Shown in pieces: positions 5,758 through 12,617 of a stretch of 15,190 nucleotides of DNA; the first letter of the stretch is position 1; each line of letters begins with the position of its first letter. A model generated the notes under the pieces. That model saw only the letters and a list, made by a program, of their open reading frames with translations, had not been told where the DNA came from and did not search any database. The DNA lies in assembly GCA_023409795.1 (NCBI GenBank), contig JAEYQX010000197.1, positions 1 to 15,190 of the forward strand. The letters run 5' to 3'. Made by a program: the position numbers and the translations under genes. Source of the DNA: Pseudomonadota bacterium. GTDB taxonomy: Bacteria > Pseudomonadota > Alphaproteobacteria > Caulobacterales > Caulobacteraceae.

Positions 5758-8208
5758 ATGAGTGATCGCCGCAAAACCCCAGGGAGAGCCCTGCGCGCCC
5801 GGCTTCTGGCAGGTGCAGCCTTCGTGGCCTGGGTTCACGGCGCGCCAGCCCTGGCTCAGCAGGTCGATCCGTCGCCTTCTGAAACCCCGCCTGCCGCCCA
5901 GCAGGCTTCTGATGGCCTGGCCCCCGGCAGTGTCTATCTGGAGGCCCAGCAGGCGGCGCGCGAGGGCGACGTCATCTCGGCCACCGGCACCGAGGAAGAC
6001 CGCGTCTTTGCCCGTTTCCGCCAGCGCAGCCTGCAGGCGGCCGAGGTCACCTATGACATGGCGACGGGCGTGGCCACGGCGGCTGGCCGGGCCGAACTGA
6101 CAGGCCCCGACGGTTCGGTGGTCCAGGCCAGCCGTATCGAGCTGGATTCCGATCTCAACACCGGGGTGGCGACCGACCTGGCCCTGCGCCTGCAGAACGG
6201 GGCCAGCCTGATGGCCGCCTCGGCGGTGCGCCGGTCCGAGAATGTCAGCGAGCTGAACCGGGTCATCTTCACCCCCTGCCCCATCTGCGACGTGGATGGG
6301 CCCAAGACGCCCAGTATCTCGTTCCAGGCGGAAAAAGCCGTCCAGGACAATGACCTGCGGGCCATTCTTTATCGCAATGTGGTGTTCCGCGTCGGCGGGG
6401 TGCCGGTCTTCTACCTGCCTGCCTTTGCCCACCCGGACCCCAGCGTCGAGCGCGCCTCGGGCTTCCTGGTCCCCCTGCCCGACTATGACGAGGGCCGCGG
6501 CTTCTCGCTGGAAGTGCCCTATCTGCACGTGGTCTCGCCGTCCGAGGACTGGCTGATCAGCCCCCAGTTCAACACCCGGGTCGCGCCCCTGCTGAACGCC
6601 CAGTGGCGTCGCCGCTTTGACAGCGGCACGGTGGTGGTGCGCGGCGGCTATACCTATGAGCGCAACTTCGGCGACTTTGACCAGGACGGCGACGGTCGCG
6701 CCGAAAGCCGCGTCATGTTCGGCGATCGCACCCACCGCTCCTATCTGCTGTCGCACGGCAAGTTCGATCTGGCCGGACCCTGGCGCTGGGGCTTCACCGC
6801 GGAGCAGGTGTCGGACAAGACCCTGTTCGACCAGTACAGCATCAACGACCCCTACCAGGACAATGGCCTTTATTACGGCGACCGCCGCCGCCTGATCAGC
6901 CAGATCTATGCCGAGCGCCAGACCCAGAGGTCCTATCTGTCGGTGGCCGCCTTCAAGGTGCAGAGCCTGCGGGTCGTGGCCTTTGACCCGGTCACCCCGG
7001 CGCTCAACGTCTTTGAGGATGACAAGACCCTGCCCGTGGTCGCGCCCCTGATCGACGGGCGGTGGGAGCCTGAGGGCCCGGTCCTGGGCGGGCGCCTGCG
7101 CGTGCGGGGCTCCAGCGTCAGCCTGTTCCGCGATTCCTACGTTGGCTTCCCGACCCTCTCGACCATCATCGCCCAGCCCGGCGACACCGAGGGCCTGCCT
7201 GGCGTCGACAGCACCCGCGTCACCCTTCGCGCCGACTGGCGTCGCAGCTTCATCTCGCCCATGGGCATCCGCTGGGAGCCGTTCGTTGACGCACGGGTCG
7301 ATTCCTATTCGGTGCGGGACCTGCCGCCCTCGTCCGGCATTGATTCGGACGTGGTGACGCGGGGCCGGGGCAGCCTGGGCCTGGATGTCAGCTATCCGCT
7401 TTATCGACGCCTGTCGGCCACCAGCGACCTGGTCATCGAGCCCCGGGCCCAGGTCTCGGTCTCGAACCGCGCCAAGATTGATCCGCGCATTCCCAACGAG
7501 GACAGCCAGACGATCGAGCTGGACCACATCTCGCTGTTCAACCTGGACCGCTTCCCCGGCTACGACCTGCTGGAGGGGGGCCTGCGCCTTACCGCCGGGG
7601 CCCGCGCGACCCTGACCTGGGATACCCGCCGCACGGCGAGCCTGTTTATCGGGCGCAGCATGCGCGATGAGGCGATCAACGAGTTCCTGACGCCGATCCC
7701 CGACGATCCGACGCGCATCTATGATCCTTCGGGCCTGTCCAGCCGCACCTCGGACTGGGTCGTCCAGGCCGACTTCCAGCCGACCGACCGCATCCATGGC
7801 TGGGCCCACGCCACGATCGACGGCAATGGCGAGATCCGCCGCGCCGAGACCACGATCAACGGCGGCTGGGGCCGTCGCAACAACGCCAAGGTCAGCTACA
7901 TCATCGACCGCTCGAACCCGCTCGATGGCCCGCTGAATCGCAACTACGAGCTGGTCCAGCTGGAGAGCCAGCAGTTCATCTATCGCAACTGGGGCGTGAC
8001 GGTGAACGGCATCGCCGACCTGGAGCGCGACATCATCACCCGCTCCGAAGTGGGTCTGCTGTTCGACGACGACTGCTTCCGCATCGAGTTCGGCTGGCGC
8101 CGCGACAATACGCGGGTGCGCCCCACGGGTCCGGCCGAGGGCGTCTATGTGAGACTTAACCTCGCCACTTTTGGAGGTTCAGGCTATGGTCAGGATGAAA
8201 GGCGCTAA
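5758..8208 (+). CDS. lptD: LPS-assembly outer-membrane protein LptD
   Basis: An LptD of 816 residues, close to the size of well-studied homologues. LptD inserts LPS into the outer leaflet of the outer membrane. The signal peptide (residues 1-33) has basic residues, a hydrophobic core and APALA before the cut. An OstA-like N-terminal domain follows (~70-190, AEVTYDMATGVATAAGR region), then a long barrel domain rich in alternating aromatic and charged strands (RNVVFRVGGVPVFYLPAFAH, FLVPLPDYDEGRGF). Only three cysteines remain after cleavage: Cys174 and Cys177 (CPIC) and Cys773 (DDDC). E. coli LptD has four and needs disulfides between the N- and C-terminal domains. The start follows the lptG stop by 42 bases with only a weak ribosome site. 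SurA, which helps fold LptD, is encoded next. Confidence 0.95.
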   Translation: MSDRRKTPGRALRARLLAGAAFVAWVHGAPALAQQVDPSPSETPPAAQQASDGLAPGSVYLEAQQAAREGDVISATGTEEDRVFARFRQRSLQAAEVTYDMATGVATAAGRAELTGPDGSVVQASRIELDSDLNTGVATDLALRLQNGASLMAASAVRRSENVSELNRVIFTPCPICDVDGPKTPSISFQAEKAVQDNDLRAILYRNVVFRVGGVPVFYLPAFAHPDPSVERASGFLVPLPDYDEGRGFSLEVPYLHVVSPSEDWLISPQFNTRVAPLLNAQWRRRFDSGTVVVRGGYTYERNFGDFDQDGDGRAESRVMFGDRTHRSYLLSHGKFDLAGPWRWGFTAEQVSDKTLFDQYSINDPYQDNGLYYGDRRRLISQIYAERQTQRSYLSVAAFKVQSLRVVAFDPVTPALNVFEDDKTLPVVAPLIDGRWEPEGPVLGGRLRVRGSSVSLFRDSYVGFPTLSTIIAQPGDTEGLPGVDSTRVTLRADWRRSFISPMGIRWEPFVDARVDSYSVRDLPPSSGIDSDVVTRGRGSLGLDVSYPLYRRLSATSDLVIEPRAQVSVSNRAKIDPRIPNEDSQTIELDHISLFNLDRFPGYDLLEGGLRLTAGARATLTWDTRRTASLFIGRSMRDEAINEFLTPIPDDPTRIYDPSGLSSRTSDWVVQADFQPTDRIHGWAHATIDGNGEIRRAETTINGGWGRRNNAKVSYIIDRSNPLDGPLNRNYELVQLESQQFIYRNWGVTVNGIADLERDIITRSEVGLLFDDDCFRIEFGWRRDNTRVRPTGPAEGVYVRLNLATFGGSGYGQDERR

Positions 8209-8299
8209 ACTGGGCGCTGTCAGCTGAACGCGCGCGTCGCTCCGGGCGGTACGAGTGTGTGTGAAGAGGCTGGTTTTCTTTAGGGATTCAGGACTGCAG

Positions 8300-9655
8300 A
8301 TGCGTTTGAAGCGTTTTTCGACGGGGGTCGCACTGGCCGCACTGATGGCCGTCACCGGCATCGGTCAATCTGTCGCCCAGACGGCACCGGCCCAACCCGC
8401 CGTCCAGGCGCAGCGCCTGAACCCGGCCGCAGAACAGGCTCCTCAGCGTGCGCCGGCCGCCACGCCGCAGTTCCGCATGGCCGATGGCATCATTGCCACG
8501 GTCAACGACCGCATCATCACGGGCTTTGACCTGCGCCAGCGTATGCTGGTCATTATTGCCATGGCCCAGGTTCAGCCGACCGAGGAAGACATCCCGGCCA
8601 TCCAGCAACAGGCGCTGAATGACCTGATCGACCACCACCTGCAGGCCGCCGAGCTGGCCAAGTTCCCGCAGCTGGTCGTGACCGAGCAGGACGTCGACCG
8701 CGAAGTGGCCATGATGGCGCGCGAGGCCGGCACCACGCCCGAAAACTTCATGGCCTTCCTGCAGCAGGGTGGCATCCGCCCCGAGACCTATCGCGAGCAG
8801 CTGCGCGTCGAAAGCGGCTGGCGGGACCTGGTCGGCGGTCGCTTCCAGGACCGCGCCCGTGTCAGCCGCAGCCAGGTTGACCAGGCCCTGCGCCAGATCA
8901 CCGAGGCGGCCACCAAGACCCAGTATCTGGTCAGCGAAATCTATCTGGACGCCAGCCGCGTCGGCGGGATGCAGGAAGCCATGAACGGTGGCCGCCAGCT
9001 GTTCCAGCAGATGGTCCAGGGCGCGCCCTTCATGAACGTGGCCCGCCAGTTCTCGGCGGCCCCCTCGGCGGCCCGTGGCGGTGACGCCGGCTGGGTGATC
9101 GAAGGCACGGTCCAGCCGGCCCTTGAAACCATGCTCGCCAGCATGGAGGTCGGCCAGCTGTCGTCCCCGATCCCGGTCGAGGGCGGGGTCTATATCATCT
9201 ACCTGCGTGACAAGCGCTCGGGTGCCGCCAGCAGCCTGGTCAAGATGAAGCAGGTCATGGTGCAGCTGCCCGAGACGGCCACGCCGGAAGAAGTGGCCGC
9301 TGCCAGCCAGAAGCTTGAAGCCTTCCGCCCCGGCGTCACCTGCGACAACATGATCGAGCGCGCCCGCAGCGAGCCGGACATCATGGGGGCCGACCTGGGC
9401 GAAAGCGACGTGGCTGACCTGCTGCCGCAGTTCCAGCAGGTGGCCCGCTCGGCCGAGATCGGCTCGGTCAGCAGCGTGGTCCGCACCCAGGTCGGCGTCC
9501 ACCTGCTGGCGGTCTGCGACCGTCGCCTGGGTGGCCCACAGGCCCCCTCGCGCCAGCAGGTCGAGAACCGCCTGCGCGAGCAGAACTACGCCATGCTGGG
9601 CCGCCGCTACCTGCGCGATCTACGCAACGACGCCCTGATCGAAATCAAGCAATGA
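8300..9655 (+). CDS. surA: Periplasmic chaperone and peptidyl-prolyl isomerase SurA
   Basis: A protein of 451 residues. The signal peptide (1-26, cut after SVA) is followed by a Pro/Ala/Gln-rich linker and the SurA N-terminal domain, recognised by NDRIITGFDLRQRM near residue 69. The first parvulin domain includes GGDAGWVIEG near residue 260. A second, degenerate parvulin-like domain carries Cys348 and Cys406, the only two cysteines of the mature protein. SurA escorts outer-membrane proteins, including LptD, through the periplasm. I chose the ATG at 8300 because AGGA lies six bases upstream and the signal peptide starts there; an in-frame start at 8255 gives an unlikely extension. The 91-base gap after lptD shows no clear terminator; a GATTC site lies at 8285-8289. 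The TGA overlaps the pdxA ATG. Confidence 0.94.
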   Translation: MRLKRFSTGVALAALMAVTGIGQSVAQTAPAQPAVQAQRLNPAAEQAPQRAPAATPQFRMADGIIATVNDRIITGFDLRQRMLVIIAMAQVQPTEEDIPAIQQQALNDLIDHHLQAAELAKFPQLVVTEQDVDREVAMMAREAGTTPENFMAFLQQGGIRPETYREQLRVESGWRDLVGGRFQDRARVSRSQVDQALRQITEAATKTQYLVSEIYLDASRVGGMQEAMNGGRQLFQQMVQGAPFMNVARQFSAAPSAARGGDAGWVIEGTVQPALETMLASMEVGQLSSPIPVEGGVYIIYLRDKRSGAASSLVKMKQVMVQLPETATPEEVAAASQKLEAFRPGVTCDNMIERARSEPDIMGADLGESDVADLLPQFQQVARSAEIGSVSSVVRTQVGVHLLAVCDRRLGGPQAPSRQQVENRLREQNYAMLGRRYLRDLRNDALIEIKQ

Positions 9656-10653
9656 CCATGGTCCGGCCGCTCATCATCACGATGGGCGATCCGGCCGGCG
9701 TCGGGCCGGAGATCATCGCGCGTGCCTGGTCGGAGCTGAAATCGGGCCAGACCCCCTTTGCCGTCATCGGCAATGCGGACGTGATGGCCGGCCTGGGCGC
9801 GCCGGTTGAGCCGGTCTTCACCCCCGCCGACGCCGCCGGCGTCTTTGGCCGCGCCCTCCCGGTCCTGCCCCCGCCCCTGCCTGCTGCCGTGGTGGCGGGA
9901 AGCCCCGACCCGCGCCACGCCCCCGCCGTCGCCGACTGGATCGAGCGGGCGGTCGACCTGACCATCTCGGGCGAGGCCAGCGGGATCGTCACGGCCCCCA
10001 TAGCCAAGGCCCCCATGTATGCGGCGGGCTTTCGCTTTCCCGGCCACACCGAGTTCATCGCCGAGCTGACCGCCGACGTGCCGTTCAGCGGCACCCGCGG
10101 CCCCGTCATGATGCCGACGGCCAGGGACCTGCGCGCCTGCCTGGTGACCATCCATGTCGCGATCGACCAGTTGCCTGAACTGGTGACGGCTGATCGTGTC
10201 GTGCGGGTCGCCCGGGTGGTGCAGGAATCGATGCGGCGCGACTTCGGCATTGCCGCGCCGCGCCTGGCCATGGCTGCCCTCAATCCCCATGCGGGCGAAG
10301 GCGGCGCCATCGGCCTGCAGGAAATCGAGGTGCTGCGTCCGGCCGCCGCCATGCTGCGGGGCGAAGGCATCGACATCACCGACCCCCTGCCCGCCGACAC
10401 CCTGTTCCACGACGAGGCGCGGGCCCGCTATGATGCCCACATCTGCCTCTATCACGACCAGGCCCTGATCCCGGTGAAGACCCTGGACTTCTGGGGCGGG
10501 GTCAATGTCTCCCTGGGCCTGCCGATCGTGCGGACCTCGCCCGACCACGGCACCGGCTTTGACATCGCCGGCAAGGGCATTGCCCGGGCTGACAGCATGA
10601 TTGCGGCCATCCGGCTGGCATCAGAGATGGCGGCGACGCGCGCCACGCGCTAA
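9652..10653 (+). CDS. pdxA: 4-hydroxythreonine-4-phosphate dehydrogenase
   Basis: A protein of 333 residues. PdxA oxidises 4-phosphohydroxy-L-threonine with NAD(P) in the DXP-dependent pathway to pyridoxal phosphate. The N terminus has the family motif MGDPAGVGPE. The metal-binding histidines align with E. coli PdxA at an offset of +2: His168 (TIHV), His213 (NPHAGE) and His268 (YHDQ). GTGFDIAGKG near the C terminus is also typical. The start ATG overlaps the surA stop (ATGA); a second ATG six bases later is an alternative. The rsmA start lies ten bases after its stop. The lptD-surA-pdxA-rsmA order is also known in E. coli. Confidence 0.96.
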   Translation: MTMVRPLIITMGDPAGVGPEIIARAWSELKSGQTPFAVIGNADVMAGLGAPVEPVFTPADAAGVFGRALPVLPPPLPAAVVAGSPDPRHAPAVADWIERAVDLTISGEASGIVTAPIAKAPMYAAGFRFPGHTEFIAELTADVPFSGTRGPVMMPTARDLRACLVTIHVAIDQLPELVTADRVVRVARVVQESMRRDFGIAAPRLAMAALNPHAGEGGAIGLQEIEVLRPAAAMLRGEGIDITDPLPADTLFHDEARARYDAHICLYHDQALIPVKTLDFWGGVNVSLGLPIVRTSPDHGTGFDIAGKGIARADSMIAAIRLASEMAATRATR

Positions 10654-10663
10654 GGCCATCCCC

Positions 10664-11473
10664 ATGACGGAACTCCCCTCCCTTCGCGAGACGCTCGACG
10701 CCCATGGCCTGCTGGCCAAGAAGAGCTTTGGACAGCACTTCCTGCTCGACCTGAATGTCACGCGAAAGATCGTGCGCCTGGGCGGCCCGTTCGAGGGGCG
10801 CAATGTCATAGAGGTCGGCCCCGGCCCCGGCGGCCTGACCCGCGCCATCCTGGAAAGCGATGCGGGCAAGATAATCCTGATTGAAAAGGACCCCCGCTTC
10901 ATTCCGCTGCTGTCCGAGCTGGACGATGGCTCCGGTCGCCTGACCATCGTCGAGGGCGATGCCCTGAAGGTGCGCGAGGCGGACCTGTCCGAGGGCCCGA
11001 CCCATCTGGTGTCCAACCTGCCCTACAATGTCGGCACGCCCCTGCTGATCAAGTGGCTGACCGGGCCGTGGCTGCCCCATGCCTTGACCCTGATGTTCCA
11101 GAAGGAGGTCGCCGAGCGCGTCGTGGCCCAGCCGGGTGACGACGCCTATGGCCGCCTGGCCGTCATCTCCCAGGCCGTGGCCGAGGCCCGCATCATCATG
11201 CACCTGCCCGCCGCCGCCTTTACCCCGCCGCCCAAGGTCGCTTCGGCCGTGGTCCAGCTGGTGCCCCTGGCCGTGCGCCCCAGCCCCGAGCGCCTGAAGA
11301 AGCTGGAGCGCGTCACCGCCGCTGCCTTTGGCCAGCGCCGCAAGATGCTGCGATCCTCCCTGAAACAACTGGGCGGTGCCGCCCTGTGCGAGGCAGCCGG
11401 GATCGAGCCCGACGCCCGTGCCGAAGTCGTTGATATCCCGGGCTTTCTGCGCCTGGCCGATGCCCTGAAATAA
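10664..11473 (+). CDS. rsmA: 16S rRNA (adenine1518/1519-N6)-dimethyltransferase
   Basis: A protein of 269 residues, also called KsgA. It dimethylates two neighbouring adenines in the 3' terminal hairpin of 16S rRNA late in small-subunit assembly, using S-adenosylmethionine. It shows the family start AKKSFGQHFLLD, SAM motif I (EVGPGPGG, residues 50-57), the acidic EKD loop and the catalytic motif NLPYN at 118-122, then PPPKV (substrate region). The ATG at 10664 is preferred because AAGG lies nine bases upstream and the protein then matches family length. An in-frame start at 10601 would lie inside pdxA. The gene is ten bases after pdxA and seven before the aminotransferase, so it is almost certainly cotranscribed. 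Confidence 0.96.
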   Translation: MTELPSLRETLDAHGLLAKKSFGQHFLLDLNVTRKIVRLGGPFEGRNVIEVGPGPGGLTRAILESDAGKIILIEKDPRFIPLLSELDDGSGRLTIVEGDALKVREADLSEGPTHLVSNLPYNVGTPLLIKWLTGPWLPHALTLMFQKEVAERVVAQPGDDAYGRLAVISQAVAEARIIMHLPAAAFTPPPKVASAVVQLVPLAVRPSPERLKKLERVTAAAFGQRRKMLRSSLKQLGGAALCEAAGIEPDARAEVVDIPGFLRLADALK

Positions 11474-11480
11474 GAACGCC

Positions 11481-12611
11481 ATGACCGTCGAGATTGACCC
11501 CTTCCGCGCCATCAGCGTCAGTCGCCTGGCCCACGAGCTGAAGAGCCAGGGCCGCTCCATCATCCATATGGAGTTCGGCCAGCCCTCGACCGGGGCCCCG
11601 GCCGCAGCCATCGCCATGGCCCATGAAAAGCTCGACAGCGAACCGGGCGGCTACTGGGAAAGCCCGGCCCTGCGCGCCCGCATCGCGCGGCTGTATGACG
11701 AGCGCTATGGCGTTGCGGTCGATCCCGAGCAGATCGTGATGACCGCCGGGGCCTCGCCTGCCCTGGTCCTGGCCCTTCTGATGCGGTTCCAGCCGGGTGA
11801 CCGGGTGGCAACGGCCCGGCCCGGCTATGTCGCTTATCGCAACTGCCTGAAGGCCCTGCACATGGAGGCGGTCGAGATCGACTGCGGGCCTGAGGTCAAC
11901 TTCCAGCTGACGGCCGAGGCCATCCGCGCGCTTGAACCGGCGCCCAAGGGCATCATCATCGCCAGCCCGGCCAACCCCACCGGCACCATCATTCCCGACG
12001 AGGAGCTGAAGGCCATTGCCCAGGTCTGCCGCGAGCGCGGCATCAGCATCATCTCGGACGAGATCTATCACGGCCTGACCTATACCGGCGCGCCCGCCTC
12101 GATGCTGCAGTTCGAGCCCGACGCCCTGGTGGTCAACAGCTTCTCCAAATACTGGAGCATGGCCGGCTGGCGCCTGGGCTGGCTGCTGCTGCCGCTGGCC
12201 GAGGTGGCCCAGGCCCGTGCCCGCGTCGGCAACATGTTCCTGACCCCCTCGACGCTCAGCCAGCACGCCGGCCTGGTGGCCATGGACTGCCAGCCCGAGC
12301 TGGAAGCCAACATCGACGTCTATCGCGCCAATCGCCAGCTGATGCTGGAGGCCCTGCCCGCCATGGGGCTGCGTTCCATCGCCCCGCCCGACGGGGCCTT
12401 CTACATCTATGCCGACATCGGTCACCTGACCGACGACAGCATCGCCTTCTGCGAGGACCTGCTGCGCGAGACCGGCGTGGCGACCGCCCCCGGCGTCGAT
12501 TTCGACCCGGTCAATGGCCACCGCTTCATCCGCTTCAGCTTCGCCGTCTCGACGGCCGAGGTGAAGGAAGCCCTGGCGCGGATCCAGCCCTTCTTCGCGG
12601 CCCGCAGCTAG
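11481..12611 (+). CDS. PLP-dependent aminotransferase, class I/II
   Basis: A fold-type I aminotransferase of 376 residues. The expected active-site residues are visible: an N-terminal MEFGQPSTGAP substrate loop, Asn165 (ANPTG), Asp193 and Tyr196 (SDEIYHG), the PLP-binding Lys223 (SFSKYWSMAGWRLGW) and the carboxylate-binding Arg351 (FIRFSF). The natural substrate cannot be read from the sequence; family members include aspartate, aromatic and branched-chain amino acid aminotransferases. It lies seven bases after rsmA and is the last gene of the operon. E. coli has apaGH at the comparable place. The enzyme needs the cofactor whose synthesis PdxA serves, but a functional link is only suggestive. 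Its TAG stop shares the palindrome CTAG with the stop of the opposing kinase gene. Confidence 0.9.
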   Translation: MTVEIDPFRAISVSRLAHELKSQGRSIIHMEFGQPSTGAPAAAIAMAHEKLDSEPGGYWESPALRARIARLYDERYGVAVDPEQIVMTAGASPALVLALLMRFQPGDRVATARPGYVAYRNCLKALHMEAVEIDCGPEVNFQLTAEAIRALEPAPKGIIIASPANPTGTIIPDEELKAIAQVCRERGISIISDEIYHGLTYTGAPASMLQFEPDALVVNSFSKYWSMAGWRLGWLLLPLAEVAQARARVGNMFLTPSTLSQHAGLVAMDCQPELEANIDVYRANRQLMLEALPAMGLRSIAPPDGAFYIYADIGHLTDDSIAFCEDLLRETGVATAPGVDFDPVNGHRFIRFSFAVSTAEVKEALARIQPFFAARS

Positions 12612-12617
12612 GCCGCG
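12596..12617. terminator. GC-only hairpin over two convergent stop codons
   Basis: CGCGGCC (12596-12602) and GGCCGCG (12611-12617) are perfect reverse complements around an eight-base loop. The loop and its edge hold CTAG (12608-12611), which supplies the TAG stop of the aminotransferase on one strand and of the kinase on the other. No T-tract follows on either strand. It could mark transcript ends for both genes, but a 7-bp GC hairpin can arise by chance in GC-rich DNA, so the terminator role is a guess. Confidence 0.35.

Noticed and set aside
5752..7809. Minus-strand open frame of 685 codons opposite lptD
   Set aside because: No signal, domain or sensible composition; lptD on the other strand has signal peptide and family motifs.
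8255..8299. Upstream in-frame start for surA
   Set aside because: It would put 15 residues before a normal signal peptide; the ATG at 8300 has AGGA at the right spacing.
8209..8299. Possible terminator or promoter between lptD and surA
   Set aside because: No stable hairpin with T-tract and no convincing -35/-10 pair; GCTAAA at about 8204 lacks a matching -35 element.
8288..9502. Minus-strand open frame opposite surA
   Set aside because: Shadow frame; surA has signal peptide and parvulin motifs.
10601..10663. Upstream in-frame start for rsmA inside pdxA
   Set aside because: Adds 21 Arg-rich residues not seen in the family; ATG 10664 gives normal length and follows an AAGG.
11313..12521. 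Minus-strand open frame opposite the aminotransferase
   Set aside because: The opposite strand carries all catalytic residues of a PLP enzyme; this frame has no recognisable pattern.
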